Below are positions 24,337 through 32,548 of a DNA stretch of 64,000 nucleotides, one piece after another. Position numbers and translations under genes: made by a program. The notes beneath the pieces were generated by a model that was not told the origin of the DNA, did not search any database, and saw nothing but the letters and a program-made list of their open reading frames with translations. How positions within the stretch are numbered: position 1 is the first letter of the stretch; each line of letters begins with the position of its first letter. Origin of the DNA: Polycyclovorans sp002706265 (GTDB lineage Bacteria; Pseudomonadota; Gammaproteobacteria; Nevskiales; Nevskiaceae); assembly GCA_963973915.1 (NCBI GenBank), contig CAXBBM010000012.1, positions 1 to 64,000 of the forward strand, given 5' to 3'.

Positions 24337-25512
24337 TTGAACCCCGATGTCGTGATCATTGGCGGCGGCGCGGCGGGCCTGATGTGCGCTATCGAAGCCG
24401 GACGTCGCGGGCGCCGCGTGCTGGTGATCGAGCATGCAAACCGCGTGGGCAAGAAAATTCTCATGTCGGGGGGCGGCCGTTGCAATTTCACCAATTACGA
24501 CGTGCGTCCGGCGCATTATCTGTCGGCCAATCCGCATTTCGCCAAGTCGGCCCTGGCGCGCTTCACGCCCTGGGACTTCATTGCGCGGGTGGAGCAGCAT
24601 GGCATCGCCTATCACGAGAAGGGTGAGGGCCAACTGTTCTGCGATGGGTCATCCAGGCAGATCGTGCAGATGCTGCTGGACGACTGTCACGCTGCGGGCG
24701 TGACCATTCGCACCGACACGCGGGTGGACGAGGTGCGGCACGACGCGCTGGGTTTCGAGCTGCGGGTGGGCATCGAGGCGATTCGACCGCAGTCGCTGGT
24801 GGTCGCCAGCGGCGGGCTGTCGATTCCCAAGATGGGCGCCACCGGCATGGGCTACGCGCTGGCCGAGCAGTTCGGGCACCGGGTGTTGCCCACCCGTGCG
24901 GGTCTGGTGCCGCTGACCTTGAGCGGCCGGCCGCTGGACGAGATCGACGGGCTGGCCGGCATTGCCTTGCCCGCCGCGGCAGAAGTGGACGGCCAGCGTT
25001 TCAGCTCGGCGGTGCTGTTCACCCATCGGGGCCTCAGCGGCCCGGCGATTCTGCAGATTTCGTCGTACTGGAATGCCGGTGAGCGGCTGTGGCTGGACCT
25101 GCTGCCCGGCGACGATGCCGGCGCGCGCCTGCGGGCGGCCAAGGCCGAAGCGCCGGGCGCGCGGCTGGGCAGCTGGCTGGCCGAGGCCCTGCCGAAACGG
25201 CTGGCACAAAGCCTGTGCGACCGGCAGGGCTGGGCCGGCACGCTGCAAAGCCTGTCGGAGCCGCAGTTGCGCGGCATTGGCAACATGCTCAACCGCTACC
25301 CGGTGATCGTCAGCGGCACCGAGGGGTATCGCACGGCCGAGGTCACGCTGGGCGGGGTCGACACCACTGAACTGTCATCGCAGACCATGGCCTCACGGCA
25401 CCTGCCCAATCTGTATTTCATTGGCGAGGTGGTTGATGTCACCGGCCATCTGGGGGGCTACAACTTCCAATGGGCATGGGCCTCCGGCGTGGCCGCAGGG
25501 CGCGTCTGCTGA
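24337..25512 (+). CDS. FAD-dependent oxidoreductase, HI0933/YhiN family
   Basis: 391 aa. TTG start at 24337 with GAGG at 24328-24331; the first residues are NPDVVIIGGGAAGLMCAIEA, the FAD-binding GxGxxG loop. GKKILMSGGGRCNFTN is the characteristic HI0933/YhiN motif, and GEVVDVTGHLGGYNFQWAWA is the C-terminal FAD-binding signature. Soluble flavoprotein of unknown reaction. The longer frame from 24208 would put 43 unrelated residues in front and is rejected. Divergent from the Tad operon. Confidence 0.9.
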   Translation: MNPDVVIIGGGAAGLMCAIEAGRRGRRVLVIEHANRVGKKILMSGGGRCNFTNYDVRPAHYLSANPHFAKSALARFTPWDFIARVEQHGIAYHEKGEGQLFCDGSSRQIVQMLLDDCHAAGVTIRTDTRVDEVRHDALGFELRVGIEAIRPQSLVVASGGLSIPKMGATGMGYALAEQFGHRVLPTRAGLVPLTLSGRPLDEIDGLAGIALPAAAEVDGQRFSSAVLFTHRGLSGPAILQISSYWNAGERLWLDLLPGDDAGARLRAAKAEAPGARLGSWLAEALPKRLAQSLCDRQGWAGTLQSLSEPQLRGIGNMLNRYPVIVSGTEGYRTAEVTLGGVDTTELSSQTMASRHLPNLYFIGEVVDVTGHLGGYNFQWAWASGVAAGRVC

Positions 25513-25628
25513 GGCGGAGCTGCCACCCGGCAAACTGTGACAAAGGTCGCGGCGCCCGGGTGCGGGGTTCAGCCATGGGTCACGCGCCGCACCGCACGGT
25601 GGACGCCTCTCAATCAGGAGTCATGGCA

Positions 25629-25994
25629 ATGAAAAAACTCATCTTGGCAACGACGCTGGCCGCCAGCATGGCCGCGGGTCAGGTAATGGCCGGTGACACC
25701 GAAGCCGCCATCGGCGGCGGCCTGGGTGGTGCGGTGGGCGCGGTCATCGGCAACGAGGTGGGCGGCACCAACGGCGCCATCATCGGCGCCGGCATTGGCG
25801 GTGCCACCGGGGCGGTGATCGGCAATCGCAGCGACGATCGGGATGATCGCTACCGCTATGTCGATGACGACCATCGCCGTCGGGACCATCGCCATTACGA
25901 CAGCCGTTACGACCATCGCTATGACGCGCGCGGTCGCGGCAATTACAACGGTTCGTTCTGCCCGCCGGGTCAGGCCAAGAAGGGCCGCTGCTGA
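25629..25994 (+). CDS. Exported glycine-zipper protein with His/Asp/Arg-rich tail
   Basis: 121 aa. ATG at 25629 is 8 bases after AGGAG (an ATG at 25623 is too close). Signal peptide (KKLILATTLAASMAAGQVMA) and then a glycine-zipper hairpin GGGLGGAVGAVIGNEVGG / GAIIGAGIGGATGAVIGN, typical of membrane-inserting outer-membrane lipoprotein-like proteins. The tail is a low-complexity Asp/Arg/His/Tyr stretch (about 75-105) ending in CPPGQAKKGRC. Function unknown; possibly metal binding. Confidence 0.8.
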   Translation: MKKLILATTLAASMAAGQVMAGDTEAAIGGGLGGAVGAVIGNEVGGTNGAIIGAGIGGATGAVIGNRSDDRDDRYRYVDDDHRRRDHRHYDSRYDHRYDARGRGNYNGSFCPPGQAKKGRC

Positions 25995-26015
25995 GCGCCT
26001 TTCAGCCGGGGTTGA

Positions 26016-26207
26016 TCAACCACCGCCCACCGCGTGCACGATTTCAACCTGATCCCCCGGCGCGAGGGCCTGCGCCGGCCAGGTCGAGCGCGGGACCACG
26101 GCGCCATTGACCGACACGGCAATGCGCCGGCCGGCCAGCGCAAGCTCGTCGATCAGGGCCGCCACGGTGGGCGGTGTTCCGGGATGGGGCTGGCCGTTGA
26201 CGGTCAT
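26016..26207 (-). CDS. thiS: ThiS-type sulfur carrier protein
   Basis: 63 aa. Beta-grasp ubiquitin-like protein: MTVNGQPH start, VAALIDELALAGRRIAVSVN, GAVVPRSTW and GDQVEIVHAVGGG, ending in Gly-Gly (here three Gly), the C-terminus that is thiocarboxylated for thiazole synthesis in thiamine biosynthesis. No thiG or thiF lies next to it. Its short length and the Gly end make the call firm. Confidence 0.88.
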   Translation of the reverse strand: MTVNGQPHPGTPPTVAALIDELALAGRRIAVSVNGAVVPRSTWPAQALAPGDQVEIVHAVGGG

Positions 26208-26282
26208 GTGTGGAGGCTTGCGGCGGGTGCAGGGCTGAATGGGGCGCGATGGCGCCGTGATTGGGGCGCTGAGCGAACGGAT

Positions 26283-26306
26283 TCAATGGTAGAGCAGTCG
26301 CTTCCC
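26283..26306 (+). other. Displaced tRNA-Gly fragment (D-arm to anticodon)
   Basis: 26283-26306 matches 26875-26898 of the tRNA-Gly gene at 22 of 24 bases, beginning with TCAATGGTAGAGC and ending in GCTTCCC, i.e. D-loop through anticodon. The acceptor and T arms are missing. It is probably a remnant of a duplicated or integration-split tRNA gene; it cannot be functional. Confidence 0.6.
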
Positions 26307-26433
26307 GGGCGCGCGCTGTGAGGTCGCGCAGGTGCGTGTGCGATCGGGCCCGGATGTTGTGATCCACATCGCCGGCCGATGAGGCAGCATGTGCCTCCTC
26401 TTCGTGACGTGCGCGGCGCACGGCAGGCCCGAC

Positions 26434-26667
26434 ATGACCTTCAATCCAAGCCCTGAAAAGACCCCGGGATTCATCCCCGAGGTGATTGAAGGCGGCATCG
26501 ACGACCTGCTTCGGCAGTTCGAGACGCTGGTGTGGAGCACAGATCCCGAGGATGTTCCCCTGATGGTCAAGCTCGCCGCACGGCTGGACAAAAGGGGAAC
26601 GTTGCGGCTCGTGCCGCGCGCCGATCCACCGGAACACGCCGACCTGCAAGGGCCGCCAAAGTCATAA
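26434..26667 (+). CDS. Small hypothetical protein
   Basis: 77 aa, MTFNPSPEKTPGFIPEVIEG start, acidic middle with a helix IDDLLRQFETLVW, and basic/Pro-rich end. GC-rich third positions favour coding and the opposite-strand frame (26283-26819) has no family match. No clear SD. It lies between the displaced tRNA fragment and tRNA-Gly and might belong to a small insertion. Function unknown. Confidence 0.4.
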   Translation: MTFNPSPEKTPGFIPEVIEGGIDDLLRQFETLVWSTDPEDVPLMVKLAARLDKRGTLRLVPRADPPEHADLQGPPKS

Positions 26668-26863
26668 CGAATCGCGCACGTCGAAAAACGCCAATGCCCT
26701 GCTGTAACGGGGGGTGTGGAGGGTGTAACATTCGGCCCGCGAGCGCAGGCATGGGTCCTACGGGTAGCGTGTCGCGTTCTGGGGCCGCGCACCAGACGAG
26801 CGCGAGGGGCTGCAATCATTCCTCACGCGCAAGGTGCTAATCGCAAAGGGATTTTTCTGGAAG

Positions 26864-26937
26864 GCGGGTGTAGCTCAATGGTAGAGCTGTTGCTTCCCAA
26901 GCAACTGACGAGGGTTCGATTCCCTTCACCCGCTCCA
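26864..26937 (+). tRNA. glyU: tRNA-Gly(CCC)
   Basis: Acceptor GCGGGTG (26864-26870) pairs with CACCCGC (26927-26933); discriminator T26934; CCA encoded at 26935-26937. The D arm is GCTCAATGGTAGAGC, the anticodon stem GTTGC/GCAAC flanks TTCCCAA, so the anticodon is CCC. The T loop is TTCGATT with a GAGGG/CCCTT stem. All cloverleaf parts are present. The symbol is the Escherichia coli name for tRNA-Gly(CCC). Confidence 0.95.
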
Positions 26938-26981
26938 TCATTGACGCTCGCCGCAATCGTCGAGACGGTACCCTCCGATTG

Positions 26982-27422
26982 ATGAGTGTTCATTCCAAGC
27001 TGGGCAAGTGGGTTGGCGCTGTACTGGTGCTGGCAAGTTTTGCCGCTGCCGGTCAGCATCGCGTGTTCCCGGAGCGCGACTGGCGAAACTGGGTGGACAG
27101 CTTCATGACCGAGGTTGACCGCGAGGCCAGGGTGGCGCTGGAGCAGCCGCGCGGTTCGATTGCCGGTGAGCGCACGGCCATGGCGATTGCGCGCAAGGTC
27201 TGGTCTGAACATCTGGGGCGCGACGTTGCCGAGGCGGCCCGCCCGTACCGGGCCTTCTTGCGCCACAACCTGTGGATCGTGACCGGCACCGATGGCATCG
27301 AGCGGCCGGGCGATGGCCCGGTGCTGGTCTTGACCCGCGACGCCGGCGCCGTGGTGCTGATCCGGCCGCCGCGGGTCGAGGATCAGGCGGCGACCCTCGA
27401 GCCGCGCGCCGCGGAGGAATGA
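26982..27422 (+). CDS. NTF2-fold immunity-type protein
   Basis: 146 aa. Signal-like hydrophobic start (VGAVLVLASFAAAGQ), then AGERTAMAIARKVWSEHLG, RPYRAFLRHNLWIVTG and GGPVLVL-like end DAGAVVLIRPP, the pattern of NTF2-fold immunity-type proteins (the A-x-x-IA-x-x-VW helix and PY-x-A-x-L then W-x-V-x-G). No toxin partner is visible nearby, so the label is about fold only. The ATG at 26982 is preceded by an in-frame TTG that could extend it by one residue. Its end overlaps the opposite dus gene by 40 bp. Confidence 0.65.
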   Translation: MSVHSKLGKWVGAVLVLASFAAAGQHRVFPERDWRNWVDSFMTEVDREARVALEQPRGSIAGERTAMAIARKVWSEHLGRDVAEAARPYRAFLRHNLWIVTGTDGIERPGDGPVLVLTRDAGAVVLIRPPRVEDQAATLEPRAAEE

Positions 27423-28375
27423 GTCGCGGCCAGTTGTGACGCCACGGCGGCGTCCAGCGACGCGCACTCCCGGCCGCGGCGAATCTCGAGAAAGAACGCC
27501 TGCGCTTCGGGGTAATGGCGTGACAGCGCGAACACCCACTGTTTGAGCCGCCCGGGGGCGTGGCGTTCGGGCACCTCAGTGCGAATGGCCTGCCAGTAGC
27601 GGCTGATCATCGCGGTCAGTTCGGGCCATGCCAGCGGGGTCAGTGCCCGGCCTTCGGCGGCGGCGCGAATCTGCCGGGCCAGATCGGGGCGGGCGATCAG
27701 TCCGCGACCCAGCATCAGGTCGGCGACGCCGCTTTCGGCGCGGCAACGGCGCCAGTCGGCAACCGACCAGACCTCGCCGTTGGCATAGACCGGCACCGGC
27801 ACCACCTCGGCGATGCGCGCAATCCATGACCAGTGGGCCGGCGGGTTGTAGCCGTCGGCGCGGGTGCGGGCGTGGACCACCATCTCGGCCGCACCGCCGC
27901 TGGCCAGTGCCCGCGCGCAGTCGAGCGCCCGGTCGGTGCTCGCGTAGCCGAGTCGCATCTTCGCGGTGACCGGAACGTGGGCCGGCACCGCGCGACGCAC
28001 GGCGCCAACGATGCGGTGCAGCAGCTCGGGGTCGTCCAGCAGAATGGCGCCACCGCGGTTGCGGTTGACGATTTTTGCCGGGCAGCCGAAGTTGAGGTCG
28101 ATCACCGGCGCGCCCAGCTCGGCGGCCCGGGCGGCGTTTTCGGCCATGCACTGCGGATCACCGCCCAGCAGCTGCACCCTGACCGGCGTGCCGCTGGCGG
28201 TCTGGCAGCCGCGTTTCAGCTCTGGCGCGAGGGCTAGAAAAACCTTGGGCGGCATCAGCCGGTCGGTGACGCGCACGAACTCGGTCACGCACCAGTCGAT
28301 GCCGCCCACGGCGGTGATCATCTGCCGCATGCGGGCATCGACCACGCCCTCCATCGGGGCCAGGGCAATCTTCAT
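27383..28375 (-). CDS. dusC: tRNA-dihydrouridine synthase C
   Basis: 330 aa. FMN enzyme reducing U16 in tRNA. Shows LAPMEGVVDARMR, VTEFVRVTD, PVRVQLLGG, DLNFGCPAKIVNRNRGGA with the active-site Cys, VTAKMRLGY, VHARTRADGY, and LMLGRGLIARPDL. EFVRV with DLNFGCPAKIVN is typical of DusC. Full length. Convergent with the NTF2-fold gene; C-terminal overlap 40 bp. Confidence 0.93.
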   Translation of the reverse strand: MKIALAPMEGVVDARMRQMITAVGGIDWCVTEFVRVTDRLMPPKVFLALAPELKRGCQTASGTPVRVQLLGGDPQCMAENAARAAELGAPVIDLNFGCPAKIVNRNRGGAILLDDPELLHRIVGAVRRAVPAHVPVTAKMRLGYASTDRALDCARALASGGAAEMVVHARTRADGYNPPAHWSWIARIAEVVPVPVYANGEVWSVADWRRCRAESGVADLMLGRGLIARPDLARQIRAAAEGRALTPLAWPELTAMISRYWQAIRTEVPERHAPGRLKQWVFALSRHYPEAQAFFLEIRRGRECASLDAAVASQLAATHSSAARGSRVAA

Positions 28376-28427
28376 GGTGCTGCAGCGGCGGCCGGCAGCG
28401 GACGCCCGAGCCGCGCGCGCACGCGGG

Positions 28428-28865
28428 TCATTCGGCCGCCAGGTCGAACAGAACGGTGGCGATGGTGTCGAGCACCAGCGCCCCGTGCTGGTTGTGCACC
28501 CGCCACTGCCAGCGCAGCTTGCCGACCTTGCCGCTGGACGACAGCCCGGTGTCGCGCACGTCGAGGGTGATGGTCAGCGCGTCACCGGGGCGCACCGGGG
28601 CGTTCCACTTCAGGTATTCGAGGCCCGGCGAGCCGATGGAGCCTGAGTCCCGCAGTGGCCCCTCGCAGACGGTGCGCATGGTCAGCGCGCAGGTCTGCCA
28701 GCCACTGGCGATCAGCCCCTTCCAGCGGCTGTTGGCCGCCCACTGCGGGTCGGTGTGGAACGGCTGCGGGTCCCACAAGCGCGCGAAGTCGATGATCTCG
28801 GCTTCGCTGAGCGACACCGGCCCCAGCGTCAGGGTTTGGCCGGGCGTGAAATCGTTGAAGTTCAT
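28428..28865 (-). CDS. MaoC-family acyl-CoA hydratase/dehydratase
   Basis: 145 aa. Hotdog fold: FNDFTPGQTLTLGPVSLSEA, the MaoC catalytic pair D/H in FARLWDPQPFHTDPQWA, GLIASGWQTCALTMR and the closing LEYLKWNAPVRPGDALTI. Probably hydrates enoyl-CoA or acts as a dehydratase on 3-hydroxyacyl-CoA. ATG at 28865; upstream frame extension has no signal. Encoded 52 bp upstream of dusC on the same strand. Confidence 0.88.
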   Translation of the reverse strand: MNFNDFTPGQTLTLGPVSLSEAEIIDFARLWDPQPFHTDPQWAANSRWKGLIASGWQTCALTMRTVCEGPLRDSGSIGSPGLEYLKWNAPVRPGDALTITLDVRDTGLSSSGKVGKLRWQWRVHNQHGALVLDTIATVLFDLAAE

Positions 28866-29116
28866 GGGGGCGGAGTTTAGGGGGCGGGAGGCGTATGGTC
28901 GCAGACGCGGGGCCGCCGGCGCGGGGGGTCGAGGGCGCAAGGGCGCGGTTCACAAGGCGCGCGGCGGTCCGCGTCCATCCGTGCCGTGATGGCGCCCTAT
29001 TTTGGTGCGCGGCCGTCGTCATTCGCGGTATCTTCGACAGCCGTTCATCTTCGCTGCGCTACTGTTTTGGGGTCCGCAAGTGGGCGGCGATCGATAACAA
29101 AACTCAGGAGATTTTC

Positions 29117-29707
29117 ATGAAACACTATCAATCGGGACTCTGTGCGCTGGTGCTGTCTGCGGCCGCATTCCATGCAGGCGCGCAGCAGACTTCAGTGGGG
29201 CATATCGACGGTTACGTCGTAATCGATTCCGAAATCGAGACCAGGGGCGGCGATCTTGAAGGGGACGGCTTCGGCACCAAGGGGCGCTTCCTCATCGCGG
29301 ATCAGTGGTTTCTGACCGCGGAGTATCAGACGGTTGATTACGACTTCGTTGGCGACCTTGATCAATTGCGGTTCGGAGCCGGGCTGACGGCGCCGCTGCG
29401 TCAGAACGTCAATATGGTGGGCAGGCTCGAGTACATCAACGTGGACAGTGATGGCGGAACCGATGACGATGGCTTCGGCGTTCACGGGGGCCTGGAATTT
29501 GGGCTCGCGCCGCAGTTCACCGCCCACGGCAGCATTGGCTTCGTGCAACTGGATGATCTTGACGGCCCCGAATTTCTCGTGGGGCTCCGGTATCAGGCCA
29601 CGCCGCAGATCAGCATTTTCGGCGACTACCGCATGACCCAACTGAGTGACCGCGGGTTCGATCAAGACATCAATGACCTGCGCCTTGGCGCCGGTTACCA
29701 CTTCTGA
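29117..29707 (+). CDS. Outer-membrane beta-barrel protein
   Basis: 196 aa. CAGGAG at 29105-29110 in front of ATG 29117. Signal peptide (LCALVLSAAAFHAGAQ), then a run of amphipathic strands (FGTKGRFLIADQWFLTAEYQ, FLVGLRYQATPQISIFGDYR) and a C-terminal GAGYHF with terminal Phe, the signal for the BAM complex. The barrel probably has 8 strands. No family name is firm. It is followed by a strong terminator, so monocistronic. Confidence 0.85.
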   Translation: MKHYQSGLCALVLSAAAFHAGAQQTSVGHIDGYVVIDSEIETRGGDLEGDGFGTKGRFLIADQWFLTAEYQTVDYDFVGDLDQLRFGAGLTAPLRQNVNMVGRLEYINVDSDGGTDDDGFGVHGGLEFGLAPQFTAHGSIGFVQLDDLDGPEFLVGLRYQATPQISIFGDYRMTQLSDRGFDQDINDLRLGAGYHF

Positions 29708-29729
29708 TTTGAGCCTGACCGGTTGAACC

Positions 29730-29757
29730 AAAGCCCCGCCCTGGCGGGGCTTTTTTG
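29730..29757 (+). terminator. Rho-independent terminator after the barrel gene
   Basis: AGCCCCGCC, short CTGG loop region and GGCGGGGCT followed by TTTTTT (29751-29756). It begins 23 bp after the stop codon. Confidence 0.9.
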
Positions 29758-30031
29758 TGTCTCAGGCGCGTCGAGGGCCCCTAAGCGGCAGGTGACGCTG
29801 CGCGGCTTGGCAGCCTTGAGCGACGTGGTGGGCCGCGTATTGATTCGAGCCCCTGGCCGGTGTTCTGGCGGACGCGGCTGTCTTGTCCAGTTCCGAGCGC
29901 AGCGGGTCGCGTGCGCAAAGACGTGCGTGCTTCGCCGCGGCGTAAGTCCGGCGACGCGGGTCAGTCCCTGTTCGGCGATCTGGGGTTCGATGTGCGTCGC
30001 CTCGAAGACCGCGCGGCGCGCATGCGCCCCA
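29758..30031. other. Gene-poor stretch
   Basis: No supported gene. Frames on both strands lack a start with SD and known motifs. The stretch precedes a decayed PIN-domain remnant and could contain the rest of a broken toxin-antitoxin locus that I cannot recognise. Confidence 0.5.
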
Positions 30032-30265
30032 GCATTGAACGGCGCTGCACATGCCTTCTGGCCCGATGACATCAGCCTGCTGGATGCCACGCACTTTCGA
30101 CACGCCCACATTCACAGTCCGCGACCGCGAACCGAGTTGTCTCTGCTGGCCCTGGCGGTGCAACGCGGCGGGCGGTTGGTGCGTTTTGATCAGCGCATCC
30201 CCCTCAGTGCCGTGCCCCTTGCGGGCCAGGAGCATCGGGTGCTGCTTGAGTCGTTCGATTCATGA
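30032..30265 (+). pseudogene. Decayed VapC-type PIN-domain toxin, C-terminal part
   Basis: The frame ending at the TGA at 30263-30265 reads AFWPDDISLLDATHFRHAHI, then ELSLLALAVQRGGRLVRFDQ and RIPLSAVPLAGQEHRVLL. This is the last third of VapC/PIN ribonucleases, where a Thr-Asp acid pair and an Asp in TFDQRI normally complete the active site. Here the usual TD before LLALA has become TE (RTELSLLALA). The N-terminal two thirds with the first catalytic Asp are missing upstream. No antitoxin gene is recognisable. Confidence 0.55.
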
Positions 30266-30764
30266 ATACATCTACGAACGTCGCATTCGATGCGACCTTT
30301 CGGACCCAGGCCCTGAAGCCTGGAGGACGTGATGGCAGCCAAGAGGGGTCGAGCGGCACTGCGTGTTGGCGGCAGTGGACCGGGAACGGTTGGAGCATCT
30401 TGCCGGTTCGCGCGCCGCAACCGTCGCCGCCGCCGACACCGTGACGCGCCGCTGATTTGCTCCGCGAGCGTGGGCCGGTAGCCGGCGTTGGGCTCCATCG
30501 CCCGCCGGCAGCCTGCGTCAGCGCAACGAGCGACACCACGTCCGGGCGCTTGCGTCCGCGCGACGCATGTCGCCTAATGAACCTGAACGGCAGCCGAACA
30601 AGAAGGGAGGGGTGTGTGCTGAAGGGGCGATTCAAGCCGGCGCATGGGGCGATGGCGCGCGACGGTATTCGGGGGGCTCTCGGCCTGAGGCCTGAGGCAA
30701 TCGCGCCCCGCCGGATCGACGGCCGGCGCACGCCCGGCGCGGCCTGAGCCGGCCCTTCGCGAAA
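30266..30764. other. Gene-poor stretch
   Basis: Contains short open frames only; none has a motif I recognise. It lies between the VapC remnant and the LysE gene and carries no terminator or tRNA. Probably degraded accessory DNA. Confidence 0.45.
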
Positions 30765-31409
30765 ATGGACATCACCCTTTCTTTCGGCGGCATCGCGGCC
30801 CTGTTCACCGCCATGGCCGTGTTGGCGACGGTGCCCAGCACCAGTGTGCTGATCGTCACCACGCGCGCCGCGACCCAGGGGTTCATGCACGGCGCGTGGG
30901 TCAGCGCCGGCGTGGTGCTGGGCGATCTGTTCTTCATCGTGTTGGCGATTGCCGGGCTGGCGATGCTGATCGAGTGGCTGGGCCCGTTCTTCGTCGCCAT
31001 CAAGATCGCCGGAGCGCTTTACCTGGTGTGGTTGGGCCAGGCGCTGTGGCGGCGCAGTCACGGCATGGTGTCAACCGGTGCCGAGGTCGCACCGGCCTCG
31101 GTGTTCGGCAGCTTCTTCAGCGGCCTGGCGCTGACCCTGGGCGACCAGAAGGCGGTGCTTTTTTATCTGGGCTTTCTGCCGGCCTTTGTCAATCTGGGTG
31201 CGCTCACGGTGCCCGACACCGCCATCGTCATGGCCGCCGCCGCCGTCGCGGTGGGCGGCGTCAAGCTGGCCTATGCGGCAGTTGCGGCACGCAGCGGTCG
31301 GCGCATCAACGGTCATGAAGCGCTGGCGATGGCGCGGTTGGCGGGCATACTCGTGACGGTGATCGGTCTGTTCTCGCTGGGCACGGTGTTGATCGACGCC
31401 CTGGCCTGA
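30765..31409 (+). CDS. LysE/RhtB-family amino-acid exporter
   Basis: 214 aa, six predicted membrane helices. The LysE pattern is visible: ATVPSTSVLIVTTRAATQG after helix 1 (the G/P-x-P region), IKIAGALYLVWLGQALWR, and GDQKAVLFYLGFLPAFV. Exports an amino acid or analogue from the cytoplasm; substrate unknown. ATG at 30765 has only a weak SD. Convergent with the amidohydrolase gene. Confidence 0.88.
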   Translation: MDITLSFGGIAALFTAMAVLATVPSTSVLIVTTRAATQGFMHGAWVSAGVVLGDLFFIVLAIAGLAMLIEWLGPFFVAIKIAGALYLVWLGQALWRRSHGMVSTGAEVAPASVFGSFFSGLALTLGDQKAVLFYLGFLPAFVNLGALTVPDTAIVMAAAAVAVGGVKLAYAAVAARSGRRINGHEALAMARLAGILVTVIGLFSLGTVLIDALA

Positions 31410-31418
31410 CCGGCCGGC

Positions 31419-32429
31419 TCAGTCGTCACTTTTGGGCAACAGGCCCAGCAGGTTGGTGCGCGCCACGCGGTCGGCCACGTCGTTGGGCAGCGCGTCGAGG
31501 AACGGCTCGAATTCGTGGATGTTCTTGCCCAGGTTGTCGAAGCGCCCCACCAGATCGGTGCCGGCCATGAAGCGGTCGGGATAGGCCTTGACCAGTCCCA
31601 GCCAGTCGGAATCGGCCTGGCCGTCGTGGATCAGATAGGGATCGAGCATCGTCCATGACAGGTCGATGTACAGATTGTCGTAGGTCGCCAGCAGGTCGCT
31701 GACGATCTTGAACAGACCTTCGACCCGGCCCTGATAACGGTGAATCTCGGCGCTGGTGCCGGCGTGCGCCCAGATGATCTTGGTGTCGGGATTGCGGCTC
31801 AGCGCCTCTTCAAGCTCTTCGCGGTAGATGGGTTTGGCTTCGCGTTTCGAGGTGATGTTGCTGTGCAGGATGACCGGCAGATCATGCTTGGCGGCGAACT
31901 CGTAAACGCGCATCAGCGCCGGGTGATTGGCGCGCGGCGTTTCGCCTTTGGTCAGCGCCGTCAGGTCATCGTGGCGGGTGAGAATTTCGCCGATGCCTTT
32001 CCACAGCCCGGGATGCATCTCCATCATCATCTCGATGTGGTTGACCGCGTTCATGTCGGTGGGATTGAAGCCGCTGATGAACGGGTGCAGGCGCGCCTGC
32101 TGCTCGGCGGGCAGGGCCAGAATGTCCTGCGCCAGCATCGCGTCGGTGGCGCTGTAGTAGTAGACCGGCGCCTCGTCGCCCATGTAATAGCGAGGCTCCT
32201 TGGGCGCGGACTCCTCCCACTTTTTGATCACCCCCAGGCCCATGATCGCCACGTCGTGGATGTTGGCCTCGTCCATGGCCCTGAACAGCGCTTTCATGCC
32301 GTCGGTTTCCTGCACGAAATTGACGTAATGCAACTGCGCGTCGGTGTAGATGCGGTCGGCGGCGGCCATCGTGGGCAGCAGCAGGGCAAGCGCGGGCAGC
32401 GCACTGAGCAACACTTTGTTCACGGACAC
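31419..32429 (-). CDS. Exported amidohydrolase-2 type protein
   Basis: About 336 aa. Sec signal peptide (KVLLSALPALALLLPTMAAA) and an amidohydrolase TIM barrel: metal/substrate-type His in DAQLHYVNF, LHPFISGFNP, DLPVILHSNITS, KIIWAHAGTS and the late Asp in RFMAGTDLVG. The first metal motif H-x-H is replaced by QLH, so metal binding may differ from the canonical family. No ATG; GTG at 32429 (or 32423) is the likely start with a weak SD. Lies 119 bp downstream of the OPT transporter gene. Confidence 0.75.
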   Translation of the reverse strand: MSVNKVLLSALPALALLLPTMAAADRIYTDAQLHYVNFVQETDGMKALFRAMDEANIHDVAIMGLGVIKKWEESAPKEPRYYMGDEAPVYYYSATDAMLAQDILALPAEQQARLHPFISGFNPTDMNAVNHIEMMMEMHPGLWKGIGEILTRHDDLTALTKGETPRANHPALMRVYEFAAKHDLPVILHSNITSKREAKPIYREELEEALSRNPDTKIIWAHAGTSAEIHRYQGRVEGLFKIVSDLLATYDNLYIDLSWTMLDPYLIHDGQADSDWLGLVKAYPDRFMAGTDLVGRFDNLGKNIHEFEPFLDALPNDVADRVARTNLLGLLPKSDD

Positions 32430-32548
32430 GTCGTTCACCGTCGTTGTTTTTATCGGCCCTCTGGCGAGGCCATTGCCGCCCAGGGTGGCGCGAAGTTTCG
32501 GTGCCCGCCGCTGAGTGCCTGCTGAAATGGCGGATTGAGCGTGCGGGC

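Noticed and set aside
26283..26819. Minus-strand frame opposite the small hypothetical gene and the tRNA fragment
   Set aside because: Low-complexity Arg/Thr composition; overlaps the tRNA-Gly fragment; plus-strand frame at 26434 has better codon usage.
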